Shown here in pieces: positions 29,130 to 38,125 of a stretch of DNA of 64,000 nucleotides. Every line of letters starts with the position of its first letter. Positions within the stretch are counted from its first letter, which is position 1. The position numbers and the translations under genes were made by a program. The stretch is from Paenibacillaceae bacterium GAS479 (GTDB lineage: Bacteria > Bacillota > Bacilli > Paenibacillales > Paenibacillaceae), in contig LT629764.1 of NCBI GenBank assembly GCA_900105225.1, positions 4,050,501-4,114,500 on the forward strand, in the 5' to 3' direction. The notes under the pieces were generated by a model that was given only the letters and a program-made list of their open reading frames with translations, was not told where the DNA came from and made no database searches.

Positions 29130-30100
29130 TGGGCATGACAAGCGTGCTGGTAAGAGTTCCAGCCAGCACGGCCAATCTTGGACCAGGCTTCGACAGCCTC
29201 GGTATGGCTCTGTCCCTATATGCATGGGTGGACATGCGCCCCAGCAGCAGCACGGTTATTCGTCTGCATGGGGACGGGCTAGATGGTATCCCGACCGACA
29301 AGAGCAATTTGCTCTACAAGGTAGCTGAGCTCCTTTATGAGGAAGCTGGGCTGGATATGCCGGAGCTTGAGATCAATATGTACAGTGAAATCCCGCTGGC
29401 CCGCGGGCTTGGCAGCAGCGCTAGTGCTATCGTCGGCGCACTTGTCGCCGCGAATGAATTGGCAGGCCGCCCTTTGGATCGGGAAGGCCTGTTGCAGCTG
29501 GCGACTCGTCTGGAGGGGCATCCCGACAATGTTGGAGCTTCGCTGTACGGCGGCCTGATCGTTGCCGCCTGGGACGGCAGCCGCGCAGACTTCGTTCGGC
29601 TGGAACCACCGGAGCAGCTGCAGGCAATTGTGGCCATCCCGCGTTTTCAGCTCGAAACGGAGAAGGCGCGTCACGCATTGCCGACCGAGCTGCCGATGGC
29701 GGACGCTGTATTCAATGTCGGGCGCAGTTCTTTGTTAGTGGCTGCTTTAGCATCCGGCAGAATTGATCTTATCTCTCGCGCCATGCAGGATAGGCTGCAT
29801 CAGCCTTATAGGGCGCCGCTTATTCCCGGCATGGCCGAGGTGCTGACGGGAGCAGCGGATCATGGAGCGCTTGGGGCGGCGCTTAGTGGGGCGGGTCCAA
29901 CACTGCTGACATTGGTGGAGAAGGACAGCCCGCGGCTTGCGGAGCTGGAGGCCTTTTTGACTGAGACGCTGGGGGCTGCCGGTACAGATGCGGATCTGTT
30001 AAGGCTGAAGCCGGATCCCCACGGCCCTGTTATACTTGATGAGAACGAGGCGCCTTGGCTGGCGCCGCAAGGCAATCGCAAAGGAGATCTGCAGGCATGA
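29129..30100 (+). CDS. thrB: homoserine kinase
   Basis: GHMP-family kinase that phosphorylates homoserine. VRVPASTANLGPGFDSLGMAL at the N-terminus and the ATP loop IPLARGLGSSASAIVG near 90-105 are diagnostic. Length of 323 is typical. Overlaps hom by one base and pheA by four, so the three are tightly coupled. No thrC is seen in the operon. Confidence 0.96.
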   Translation: MGMTSVLVRVPASTANLGPGFDSLGMALSLYAWVDMRPSSSTVIRLHGDGLDGIPTDKSNLLYKVAELLYEEAGLDMPELEINMYSEIPLARGLGSSASAIVGALVAANELAGRPLDREGLLQLATRLEGHPDNVGASLYGGLIVAAWDGSRADFVRLEPPEQLQAIVAIPRFQLETEKARHALPTELPMADAVFNVGRSSLLVAALASGRIDLISRAMQDRLHQPYRAPLIPGMAEVLTGAADHGALGAALSGAGPTLLTLVEKDSPRLAELEAFLTETLGAAGTDADLLRLKPDPHGPVILDENEAPWLAPQGNRKGDLQA

Positions 30101-30993
30101 CGAAAGTGGCATTGCTCCCCGTTGTTTCCACATCTGATGAGGCTGCGCGCAGCTTATGCGGCGAGAATGGGGCCGAAAGAGTTTATTACCCGATGATATC
30201 GGATGTATTTCTGTCCACGGTGGATGGTAAAACGGATTACAGCGTTATTCCGATCGAGAATACGATTGAAGGCTCCGTTAACCTGCATATGGACTGGCTG
30301 CTGCACGAGGTGGATCTTCCGATTCAGGCGGAGTGGATTTACCCGTCTCGCCAGCAGTTGATCGGACATAAGGCAGAGCTTGCCGGCGAGGACGGCACTC
30401 CGGATTACAGCCGGATCGTCCGGGTGCTTAGCCACCCCGTTGCGATGGCTCAATGTCATACTTTTCTGCGCGCCCATCTGCAGCACGCCGAGTGGGAGCA
30501 TGTGAGCAGCACCGCAGAGGCGGTCAAAATCGTCAGCGAAAATCCTGGCCGCGGCTGGGCGGCTATTGGGCTCACGCTGGCCGCAGGTCATTACGGCCTC
30601 GAAGTGCTGTGCCCTGGTGTAACGGATCACGACAACAACTACACTCGCTTCCTGCTCGTAGGCAAGGAGCCGTTCACGCTGCGTGAATCTCCGGTTCGTA
30701 AAACCTCGATTCTTGTGACGCTCCCGGAGGACTTTCCTGGAGCTCTGCATCAGGTGCTGTCCGCCTTTGCTTGGCGGCGGATTAACCTGGCCCGCATCGA
30801 GTCGCGGCCGACCAAAAAACGGCTTGGCACGTATCATTTTGTCATCGATATTGAGATGGCATTGGATACAGTACTGCTTCCAGCCGCCCTGCAGGAAATC
30901 GAAGCGATCGGTTGTCAGGTGCGCGTGCTGGGTTCGTACCCAAGCTTCGGCAGCACGGCGCCGGAGCTGGCAGACACTAGCGAGAGCAAGTGA
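30097..30993 (+). CDS. pheA: prephenate dehydratase
   Basis: Converts prephenate to phenylpyruvate for phenylalanine. SVIPIENTIEGSV near 50 and the catalytic TRF motif (NNYTRFLLVG, about 180-189) are present, followed by an ACT domain (ILVTLPEDFPGALHQVL...IESRPTK) for phenylalanine feedback. The usual N-terminal GPxGTFS motif is missing and reads LPVVSTSDEAA. ATG 30097 follows AAAGGAG and overlaps the thrB stop. Ends at a terminator. Confidence 0.92.
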   Translation: MTKVALLPVVSTSDEAARSLCGENGAERVYYPMISDVFLSTVDGKTDYSVIPIENTIEGSVNLHMDWLLHEVDLPIQAEWIYPSRQQLIGHKAELAGEDGTPDYSRIVRVLSHPVAMAQCHTFLRAHLQHAEWEHVSSTAEAVKIVSENPGRGWAAIGLTLAAGHYGLEVLCPGVTDHDNNYTRFLLVGKEPFTLRESPVRKTSILVTLPEDFPGALHQVLSAFAWRRINLARIESRPTKKRLGTYHFVIDIEMALDTVLLPAALQEIEAIGCQVRVLGSYPSFGSTAPELADTSESK

Positions 30994-31045
30994 GATTTAG
31001 ATCTGAGCCTGAGTTTGGCTGGATCTATATAAGAACGTTCACCAA

Positions 31046-31090
31046 GAGATTGCACCGGAGAGAAAGATGCCGGGCAATCTCTTTTTCATT
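31046..31090 (+). terminator. intrinsic terminator after pheA
   Basis: GAGATTGC pairs with GCAATCTC around a loop that itself holds CCGG/CCGG, followed by TTTTTCATTT. It cuts off the following AT-rich gene from the operon. Confidence 0.85.
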
Positions 31091-31127
31091 TAACCTCCCG
31101 ATAATAGGGAAATGGGGGCGCTGCCGT

Positions 31128-31904
31128 TTGATAGTAAATAATAAATTTAACGAGTTTTTATGTATGGCTAGAGTTCTAAATAATGAACTTGATATCGCTC
31201 CAGTACTTTACGGCTCTCTGGGCTTACAATTTACATCGGGTATTGATTTAGAGCCACAGGATATTGACGTACTTGTGCCATTAGAATATCTGCAAGAAAA
31301 ATGGGATTTGTTGCAGCAGGCCGTTGAAAAAATAGGATATACGTTTGTGGACTTACATGAACATGAATTTCGTAAAGAGGGTTTCAAACTGGCATTTGCT
31401 TTTATTGAAGATCTGGCGGATTTTGCTAATGTAGATTACAAAAAACTTGAACGGATTGAATTGGATGGAGCGAAGTTTCAAGCTTTACGTTTAGAAGATT
31501 ACTTAAAGGTTTATTCCAAGAGTTTAATTGATGGGTATAGAGGGGCAAAAAACAATAACAAAGACGTGGCTAAGATCGAGTTAATTAAGACATTATTGGA
31601 GCGGGATAAACATATCGAGAAAATAAAAAGCCTCTACGGTTCGTTGGACGAAGCCGACAAACCATTTTTGCATGCAAGGTTTTTAGGTCATTTCGGGGGT
31701 CTTCATGAGCTAGAAAGCGGGGACTGGATCGGCTGGTCAGGGGAGAGCTTGAAGCAGTTTGCAGATATTGTTAGCGGGTATGTGCTTACGATAAAGAAAG
31801 TTCCCGATCTAATCGAAGCCTACGCGAGCATGCGAGACAAACCGCTGCCCAGTCGGGTTGAATTTGGCCCGATTGAAATGGTGGAAGAGTCTGATGAAGG
31901 TTAA
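31128..31904 (+). CDS. nucleotidyltransferase-fold protein, orphan
   Basis: An orphan of about 258 residues with a nucleotidyltransferase signature near the N-terminus: YGSLG followed by DIDVLVP, the GS...DxD pattern of the pol-beta superfamily, close to that of antibiotic or antitoxin-type nucleotidyltransferases. The remaining 200 residues are helical and not recognised. Substrate unknown. TTG 31128, with GGGGGCG 7 nt upstream, keeps the helix that precedes the motif; ATG 31164 is the alternative. The gene is clearly more AT-rich than pheA and lies in the accessory patch, so horizontal acquisition is likely. Confidence 0.65.
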   Translation: MIVNNKFNEFLCMARVLNNELDIAPVLYGSLGLQFTSGIDLEPQDIDVLVPLEYLQEKWDLLQQAVEKIGYTFVDLHEHEFRKEGFKLAFAFIEDLADFANVDYKKLERIELDGAKFQALRLEDYLKVYSKSLIDGYRGAKNNNKDVAKIELIKTLLERDKHIEKIKSLYGSLDEADKPFLHARFLGHFGGLHELESGDWIGWSGESLKQFADIVSGYVLTIKKVPDLIEAYASMRDKPLPSRVEFGPIEMVEESDEG

Positions 31905-31944
31905 TAAATGAAGAGGAAGCCGGTTGACTCCGGCTACCATATTG

Positions 31945-32143
31945 TTCACAAAGGGGCTGGCCCAAAAAGTCACTCATTAGACGACTTAGGGGTTGCCCTT
32001 TAGTTATTTAGGTCGCCATTACAGTAGGCTGGATGGGGCTGAATCGTTTTTGAATCGGAAGCGTTTTGAGTTTTCACACTATATATGAATGGTCAAGCTA
32101 AGCGCTCTGAGTTTCACTCTTACCATTAATTCAAAAACCTGCC
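31945..32143 (+). repeat. dispersed intergenic repeat, copy B
   Basis: TTCACAAAGG, then CCCAAAAAGTCACTCATTAGA and GACTTAGG recur at 33811-33864. The next part, TTAGTTATTTAGG(T/C)CGCCA then GCTGAATCGTTTT-GAATC, recurs in reverse complement at about 47430-47510. The block is interrupted by the IS256-type insertion at 32144. No coding potential. Confidence 0.7.
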
Positions 32144-33544
32144 TGGTAGCGTAAAGTATTGTGTGTACCATGATTTGGAGTATTCCAAAACATGAAAAAA
32201 GTAGGGTATCCTCGGGATTGCTGAGACCACCAAGGAGGGACCCTACTCGATGAATAGCTTACCCGAAAATTCGTTTCATAATCTACTTGAAAAAACTGTA
32301 ACTGACTTGTTGCAAGAGAAGTTGGAGTTGCTGCTGCAAGAAGAAATCAAAAACTACCTGAGCGTGGAGCAGCCCCATTCTCGCAACAACCGCAACGGCC
32401 ACTACAAACGCTCTTTCCAGACGCGCTACGGTGCCATTCACGGACTAAAGGTACCCCGCGATCGGAAAGGAACGTTTCAGACGCAGCTGTTCGAACCTTA
32501 TCAGCGTCGGGAAGGCTGGCTTGAGGAGGCGATTATCCACATGTACAAAGGCGGCATGAGCACCCGCGATGTGGCCAAGTTCATTGAAAGCCTGTACGGA
32601 ACCCACTACTCGCCCACGACCATCAGCAATATCACGCAAACGGTCATGGAAGACATTGAGCAGTGGCAAAATCGCCCGCTGGAGAGGCGCTATTCCGTGA
32701 TCTATCTGGATGGTCTTTACGTCAAGCTCAAACGTAATGATGTCAGCAGTGAAGCAGTCTATTTGGCGATGGGAATCGACGAAAAAGGCTACCGCCAGAT
32801 TCTCGGCTTTTACGTAGGCGGCAAAGAAAGCTCCAATGGCTGGCTCGACGTGCTGAAGGACCTGCACAAACGGGGTGCCACGGATGTGCTGCTAGGCGTT
32901 TTCGACGGTTTGCCGGGTCTGGGCGAAGCCTTTCAAACGATCTATCCGAAAGCGGATGTGCAGGATTGTCTGGTTCACAAAGTCCGCAGTACGTTTCCTA
33001 AAATCCGTGTCTCCGACAAAACAGAGTTTTTTCACGACCTGAAGCAAGTGTATTCAGCGATTGACGCGATGTGGCTCGGGCAGTGTTCGAAGGATTCAAA
33101 GCGACGTGGAGCAAACGGTACCCCAAGGAAGTGAAGTCTTGGGAGGATCAATTGCCGACTTTGCTTACGTTTTATGCGTATCCCGCCAAGATCCGGCAAG
33201 CTATTTACACCTCCAACCCGATTGAACGAATGAACAAGGAAATACGCAAGCGTCTGAGGCCGATGAACAGCTTGACCAACATTGAAGCCGCGGAGAAGAT
33301 TCTTTATCTGCAAGCAACGGACTACAACGAGAAGTGGTGCAGTAGAGCGATACGCGGTTTCGGGGATCCCGATACAAAAGCGGAGTTTGAAAACATGTAC
33401 ACCGCGCGCTATGGAGAGAGGAACTCAACCAACTAATTCGACCTCCCGCGGCTTCGCTTGGGCTACGCCCACCACCTAAACACCACTATCTAAGTCCATT
33501 TTCCCGATGGAAAACTTTACTACACAGAATACTTGACGCTACCA
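32144..33544 (+). mobile_element. IS256-family insertion sequence
   Basis: A 1401-bp element. The left end TGGTAGCGTAAAGTATTG and the reverse complement of the right end TGGTAGCGTCAAGTATTC are imperfect inverted repeats, continuing as TGTGTA. ACCTGCC flanks both ends as a probable target duplication, slightly short of the 8-9 bp usual for the family. It carries one transposase gene with a frameshift. It has landed within a copy of the dispersed repeat. Confidence 0.88.
32250..33436 (+). pseudogene. IS256-family (Mutator-type) transposase, frameshifted
   Basis: Two reading frames together make one transposase of about 395 residues. The first part (32250 to about 33065) has the catalytic Asp residues in YLDGLYVKL and GVFDGLPGL; the second (from about 33071) has the Glu in SNPIERMNKEIRKRLRPMN. 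The break lies near 33066, where loss of one base after GAC (expected D-R-D-V-A-R-A-V) shifts the frame. All catalytic residues are otherwise kept, so inactivation looks recent. GAGGGA precedes the ATG. No slippery heptamer was seen that would suggest programmed frameshifting. Confidence 0.85.
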
Positions 33545-33551
33545 CCTGCCT

Positions 33552-33864
33552 CCATGGGTAACGGTACTGAGAAGCCTTATTTCAGCAAAATGGAGTTTTT
33601 TGAGGCGTAACGAAACTGAGAGACCCTAATTGAGGGTACTTCTCGGAAAAATCATCATTTGGACTCAAATAACACTTCTCAGTTTCGTTACATAATTTAT
33701 AGCCTGATTTGAGAAGAAATAAGCTCTCTCAGTTTCGTAAGGATGTGTGTGGACAAGCTGAGCATGAGCGCTTTGATTTTCCCTAGTGATAAAGCGAAGC
33801 GATAGGAACTTTCACAAAGGACTGTCCCAAAAAGTCACTCATTAGATGACTTAGGACGGCCTTT
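33552..33864 (+). repeat. dispersed intergenic repeat, copy C, plus copy of the CCCAAAAAGTC block
   Basis: 33552-33624 is nearly identical to 1381-1454. It continues with TGAGGG, then TCATCATTT, which match the reverse complement of 47365-47400. Further on CTCAGTTTCGT occurs twice (about 33680 and 33736). 33811-33864 repeats 31945-31999, and its tail GGCC plus eight T may act as a weak terminator. No gene between the IS and 34062. Confidence 0.7.
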
Positions 33865-34061
33865 TTTTTGCTTTCAGCCGCTTTATTTCGCTGAATATTG
33901 AAGGGTTGCAGCGGCTTAATCGACGCGGGTGTACAAGCCGGGAGCTTGGTTTATTTTGCAGAAAAAGGAGACAGACGCCTATTTGCTGCATACGATCTAA
34001 CAACGGGCAGAAGGCGGGATTCCACCGCTTTCGCAGTATGCGAAGAGGAGGGAGTCGGCAA

Positions 34062-35936
34062 GTGAAAATCCATATTGTCAAAAAGGGAGATACCCTTTAC
34101 CTGATTGGCCAGAAATATGGGGTGACGGTAGAGGAGCTACAGAAGCTCAATCCTACGCTTACAAATCCCCATAACCTGCTTATCGGCACGAAGGTGAAAG
34201 TTCCTTCTCCGGCAGGCAAGCCAGGAGCAGTGGAGCTGATCCACAAGTATAAGGTCAAGCTTGGAGATACGCTTTGGAAGCTTTCCAAGGCATGGGGTGT
34301 ATCGCTTCAAGAGCTTATTAAAGCGAATCCACAGATTTCTGATCCTGCGGTGTTAAATGAGGGCGATACAGTCCATATTCCGAAGCCATCGACGGCCGCT
34401 CCGTTGACCGCTCAGCACAAGGCGGAACCGCATATGCAGCAAGGCGGCAAAAAGAATACGGCGCCTAAGCCGAGCACTGAGCCGAAAGTGGAAATCAAGC
34501 CGGAACCACCGATAGAGGTAGAGGTGGAGGTGGTAGTTGAACCTGAGGTGGTCGTCAAACCGGAAGTTGTCGCTGAGCCGGTGCTTCCGCCGCCTCCGGT
34601 ACTGCCTGAGGAAACGAAGGTGGTAATCAAACCGTCTTATGGAGCTCAACAACCACAGCCGGTGGCGAAAAAAAGCTATGGCAAGCCGCTCGGTGAGACT
34701 GTGCACCCGTTCAAACAGGAAAAGATTCCAGCTATTGAGGCGCTGTCACCATTGTTCCAGTTGCCGAAAATGCCCGAGACCGCATCTGCTTGGCCGCCGC
34801 AACATGGCTACAGCACGGGATATTCGCAGGATATTCCCGGACTTGGCGGAGCCAATGCCGGTTCATACATGTATGGCTCGGTTGCGCCAAGTGCCGCTTC
34901 CGCTGGTTATGGCAGCCAGCCGTTAGTAGGCGGGGCCGGTGTGTATTCCAATTATGCCATGCCAGTCGCAGCAGGCGGTTATGGCGCCGGGAATGTTGGC
35001 GGAATCGGAGGTTACGGCTCTGGTGTCGGAGGCAGCGGGGGTTATGGAGGAATGCAGCAGTATGGCATGGTAAATCCAGCTGTGGCAGGAGCCGGCGATT
35101 TTTACGGGGCTCCGTCAGCTTGGCCGGCAAACAACGCAGCGGCAGACTGCTACCCTTGGGAGGCAGGCGCGCAGGCTAATCCTTTCGCCGGAGCGCAAGA
35201 TGGTTATGGCGGCATGGGATATGCCTCCGGAGGTTATATGGCCGGCAACGTTGCCGGCGCTGGCGGGTACGGTGCTTATGGTTCGCCGGTCGCGGCTCAG
35301 GCACCAAGCTATGCACAAACGCTGCCCGTACAGCAGTCATACGGCTCGGTTCAAGCGGCTGAGATCAACCCTGGCATCAGTGGCTCTTACAGCTATGGAG
35401 GAGGGGGGACTTGGCAGCCAGAGGCAGCGTTGCCATCGTCTATGGCCGGAATGTCGATGCAGGCCAATCCAGCTGGAATGCCGATGCAGGGTTATCCTAA
35501 CGCGATGCCGACAATGGGCTACCCTGCTGCAATGCCGGCACAAGGCTACCCTGCCTGGGCCCCAGTAGGCGGGGCCGCTGCTCAAGCATATGGCCAGCCT
35601 GGTTGGCCGGGACAAAACGCTATGCTTCATGCTGCGGGCTCCGGAATGGACGGTTATGGCAATCAAGCGGGCGGCGGTTATTCGGGTCAACTGAGTCCCG
35701 TTCAGGCTCAGCCATGCGGCTGCGGGGAGCGCGAGAATGGGGATACAAACGCGCAAGCGGATGATGAGGCAGCTGCTCCAATAGCTGGACTGACCGTCCA
35801 AGGGCCGGCGAAGTCAGCCAAGACGGGCAAAGCTCCTAAGCAGCGGAAGCCACCAAAAAAGGCGGTCATCCGCTCCGTTGCAAGGCCAACCGTACGTCAG
35901 TCAAAAGGCAGCTATCCCTGGATTAACCAGAACTAA
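34062..35936 (+). CDS. SafA-like spore coat assembly protein with two LysM domains
   Basis: Two LysM domains lie at about 2-47 (IHIVKKGDTLYLIGQKYGVT) and 66-111 (YKVKLGDTLWKLSKAWGVS), then a Pro/Val/Glu linker with EVEVEVVVEPEVVVKPEV-type repeats. A long Gly/Tyr/Ala/Met-rich region follows (about 245-580; GGYG and GYPAAMP-type motifs) and a basic tail. LysM binds cortex peptidoglycan and the low-complexity part resembles coat scaffold proteins. SafA occupies the corresponding position, upstream of bofC, in B. subtilis. GTG 34062 lies 8 nt after GAGGAGGGA; the reading frame continues upstream to 33906 but that part is repeat-derived. CATACGAT at 33989 resembles a sigma-E -10 without a clear -35. 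Confidence 0.78.
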   Translation: MKIHIVKKGDTLYLIGQKYGVTVEELQKLNPTLTNPHNLLIGTKVKVPSPAGKPGAVELIHKYKVKLGDTLWKLSKAWGVSLQELIKANPQISDPAVLNEGDTVHIPKPSTAAPLTAQHKAEPHMQQGGKKNTAPKPSTEPKVEIKPEPPIEVEVEVVVEPEVVVKPEVVAEPVLPPPPVLPEETKVVIKPSYGAQQPQPVAKKSYGKPLGETVHPFKQEKIPAIEALSPLFQLPKMPETASAWPPQHGYSTGYSQDIPGLGGANAGSYMYGSVAPSAASAGYGSQPLVGGAGVYSNYAMPVAAGGYGAGNVGGIGGYGSGVGGSGGYGGMQQYGMVNPAVAGAGDFYGAPSAWPANNAAADCYPWEAGAQANPFAGAQDGYGGMGYASGGYMAGNVAGAGGYGAYGSPVAAQAPSYAQTLPVQQSYGSVQAAEINPGISGSYSYGGGGTWQPEAALPSSMAGMSMQANPAGMPMQGYPNAMPTMGYPAAMPAQGYPAWAPVGGAAAQAYGQPGWPGQNAMLHAAGSGMDGYGNQAGGGYSGQLSPVQAQPCGCGERENGDTNAQADDEAAAPIAGLTVQGPAKSAKTGKAPKQRKPPKKAVIRSVARPTVRQSKGSYPWINQN

Positions 35937-35959
35937 GCGGTCAAGATATAAAGAATAAA

Positions 35960-36008
35960 GATGGAGCAGCGAGGCCGCAGGATGGCTTCGCTGCTCCATC
36001 TTCCCTTT
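35960..36008 (+). terminator. terminator after the SafA-like gene
   Basis: GATGGAGCAGCGA pairs with TCGCTGCTCCATC, extended by GCC/GGC, and is followed by TTCCCTTT, an imperfect T run. Confidence 0.75.
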
Positions 36009-36022
36009 AGAACGTTATGCAT

Positions 36023-36052
36023 GCATAATTCATCCAGTGCTCAGCCATACTA
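36023..36052 (+). promoter_or_regulatory. sigma-G-type promoter of bofC
   Basis: GCATA at 36023, exactly 18 nt, then CATACTA at 36046 fit the forespore sigma-G pattern (GHATR, 18 nt, CATnHTA) at every position. bofC is sigma-G dependent in B. subtilis. Confidence 0.7.
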
Positions 36053-36084
36053 TCGACAAAAGCGATGGGAAGGGTGAGAGTCGG

Positions 36085-36735
36085 ATGCTCTTGTTGTTCA
36101 GTCTGTGGAACCTACTGAAGCGGAAGATGCTGCGGAAACCGCTCCGTCTCGCGTGTTCGCTTACGGCAGCGGCAGCGCTGCTGACTTTCGGTTTTCCGGT
36201 TTATGCTGCATCCGCCGAGGCCGCACCGGTTCAGACGTCTACCACTGTTAAGCCGGCGGGCAATGGCGGAGGGGCCGCTTCGTTTCTACACGAGGGCAAA
36301 GCTGTACCGGTTATTCTGAGGCGCAGCTATCTGTGCGGAGAGGAAAGCCAGCCGCTTGGCACTCTCTCTCCAGAGGACGTGCATCGTTTGCTGTTGGAGC
36401 AGCCGCGTCTGACAGCATCCGTCGAGGGAGATTCGGTTGTCCTATCGGAGCAGATCAATGATCTGTCAGACACTTGCCGCCGCAGCGCGACGTTCGGTGT
36501 GGATAGCGGCGGCAGCCTTACTCTTTTTGAAGGCCCGCCCAAAGAAGAGAAGGTAATGAAGACGTTCTACCAGCTTGATCTACGGTATATGGAAAGCTCG
36601 TTGCCCAAAGAGGAGCTGGACCGCCTGATGAGCGGCATCCGCGTACAAGACAAGGATGAATTCAACAGCATCTTATCCAGTTATGACGATTATGCGGTAG
36701 GGAACAGTGAAGGCGCCATGCAGCGGACCTACTGA
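36085..36735 (+). CDS. bofC: BofC-like regulator of intercompartmental signalling
   Basis: BofC is a secreted forespore protein that restrains SpoIVB and so times pro-sigma-K processing by SpoIVFB. Here a signal sequence (about residues 15-42, LACSLTAAAALLTFGFPVYA) precedes a BofC-type domain (VILRRSYLCGEES..., then STFGVDSGGSLTLFEGPP-like, about 80-150) and a C-terminal FYQLDLRYMESSLPKEELDRL. ATG 36085 follows AAGGGTGAG; GTG 36037 would start inside the sigma-G promoter and was rejected. Length of 216 is a little above B. subtilis BofC. Confidence 0.82.
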   Translation: MLLLFSLWNLLKRKMLRKPLRLACSLTAAAALLTFGFPVYAASAEAAPVQTSTTVKPAGNGGGAASFLHEGKAVPVILRRSYLCGEESQPLGTLSPEDVHRLLLEQPRLTASVEGDSVVLSEQINDLSDTCRRSATFGVDSGGSLTLFEGPPKEEKVMKTFYQLDLRYMESSLPKEELDRLMSGIRVQDKDEFNSILSSYDDYAVGNSEGAMQRTY

Positions 36736-36752
36736 ACTCTATACGAAAGCTT

Positions 36753-36792
36753 TTTAGCCCCTCGTCTCCTTACGGAGCGGGGGGCTTTTAGA
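36753..36792 (+). terminator. intrinsic terminator after bofC
   Basis: AGCCCC..TCTCC pairs with GGAG..GGGGGCT around TTAC, with a short T run after it. Confidence 0.75.
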
Positions 36793-36981
36793 TTTAAATT
36801 GGGTATCCGCAAAGCGGTAAAGGCGGCCGAAATGACAAGCCGACGCTGGAAGCTCGGCGCACCTTGTCCGAAACGCTTGTTCTCATGCGGGGGTTATCCT
36901 GTTATACTATTAGAGTCTGTACCCCGGGCAACTGGGGTTATTTTGCTTTTATGCTAGTTTAAACTGCAAGGGGTGGCGCGG

Positions 36982-37485
36982 GTGCGTATTTTAGGGATTG
37001 ACCCGGGCATTGCCATTGTCGGGTTCGGATTCATCGATAAGGACGGCAGTCGCTTGACACCCGTCCAGTACGGCTCAATTGAGACGGAGGCCGGCACTCC
37101 TCATGAGATGCGGCTCAAGCAGGTTTACGATTCCGCCTCGGCGCTCATGGACAAGTACAAGCCGGATTCCGTAGCGGTAGAGAAGCTTTTTTTCAACCGC
37201 AACGTGACGACGGCTTTTACGGTCGGCGAAGCACGGGGCGTTATTATTTTAGCAGCGGCGCAGCGCGGTCTGCCCGTTAGCGAGTACACACCGATGCAGG
37301 TGAAGCAGGCGGTTGTTGGATACGGCAAGGCAGAGAAGCGACAGGTGCAGGAAATGGTCCGTATGTTCCTTAAGCTGGCTAAGATTCCAAAGCCCGATGA
37401 CGTGGCCGATGCGCTCGCTGTAGCGGTCTGCCATGCGCATTTTTCTGTGTTGCAGACCAAATTGAACGAGGTGCGCCAAAAATGA
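36982..37485 (+). CDS. ruvC: Holliday junction endonuclease RuvC
   Basis: Resolves Holliday junctions together with RuvAB. MRILGIDPG at the N-terminus has the first catalytic Asp, VAVEKLFF the Glu, and DVADALAVAVCHAH the C-terminal acidic pair. GTG 36982 is preferred over GTG 36973, which overlaps AAGGGG. Length of 167 is standard. B. subtilis lacks ruvC, using RecU, so this is a Paenibacillus-type trait. Overlaps ruvA by 4 nt. Confidence 0.94.
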   Translation: MRILGIDPGIAIVGFGFIDKDGSRLTPVQYGSIETEAGTPHEMRLKQVYDSASALMDKYKPDSVAVEKLFFNRNVTTAFTVGEARGVIILAAAQRGLPVSEYTPMQVKQAVVGYGKAEKRQVQEMVRMFLKLAKIPKPDDVADALAVAVCHAHFSVLQTKLNEVRQK

Positions 37486-38105
37486 TCGACTATGTAAAGG
37501 GTTATGTCGCCCATATTGAAGCCGATTGCGTTATTATCGACGTTCGCGATATTGGCTACCAGATATTCACGCCGAATCCCTACGGATTCGCACGCAGTGA
37601 GGAGATGGTGACGGTGTACTGTCATCATCATGTACGCGAGGATGCGGTACAGCTGTTCGGATTCCAGACGCGTGAGGAGCAGGCGCTGTTCCGTAAGCTG
37701 CTGGATGTATCCGGCATCGGGCCTCGCGTGGCGGTTGGCATTCTTGCCGGCGGCCGCCCAGAAGCGGTCATCGCTGCGATTCATCGCGAAGATCTGAGTT
37801 TCCTGACTCGTCTGCCGGGCATCGGCAAAAAAACCGCGCAGCGCATGATTCTGGATCTGAAAGACAAGCTCCAACTGTCTGCTGCGGCGGTAGAACTGCA
37901 ATGGGAAGCGGAGGCTGCCGGAGGCGGAGCCGTTCCGAGCGCCGGCACGGAGCAATGGAGCGAGGCGCGCGAGGCGCTTGCCGCGCTTGGATATACGGCA
38001 GCGGAGCTTGACCGCGCCTGGGCCGGCCTTGGCGGAGCCCAACTGCCTGGCGAGACCGTGGACGCGCTGATGAAGCGCGCGCTGCAGCAGCTATTCAAGG
38101 GCTGA
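37482..38105 (+). CDS. ruvA: Holliday junction DNA helicase subunit RuvA
   Basis: Tetramer that binds the four-way junction and loads RuvB. The OB-fold start [21 protein letters not shown], two helix-hairpin-helix motifs ([35 protein letters not shown]) and the C-terminal RuvB-binding domain ([17 protein letters not shown]) are all visible. ATG overlaps the ruvC stop. Confidence 0.97.
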   Translation: MIDYVKGYVAHIEADCVIIDVRDIGYQIFTPNPYGFARSEEMVTVYCHHHVREDAVQLFGFQTREEQALFRKLLDVSGIGPRVAVGILAGGRPEAVIAAIHREDLSFLTRLPGIGKKTAQRMILDLKDKLQLSAAAVELQWEAEAAGGGAVPSAGTEQWSEAREALAALGYTAAELDRAWAGLGGAQLPGETVDALMKRALQQLFKG

Positions 38106-38125
38106 GCGGAGAAGGAGGTCACCTT

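Noticed and set aside
33000-33100. Programmed frameshift in the IS256 transposase
   Set aside because: No slippery sequence was seen near 33066, and family members are normally single-frame; a one-base loss explains it.
33906-34061. Longer N-terminus for the LysM coat protein
   Set aside because: The upstream part is Arg/Cys-rich, derived from intergenic repeat sequence; GTG 34062 has a strong binding site right before the LysM domain.
36922-36955. Terminator before ruvC (ACCCC/GGGGT hairpin with TTTTGCTTTT)
   Set aside because: The stem is only five pairs and the T run is broken, and it lies just ahead of ruvC, so support is too weak.
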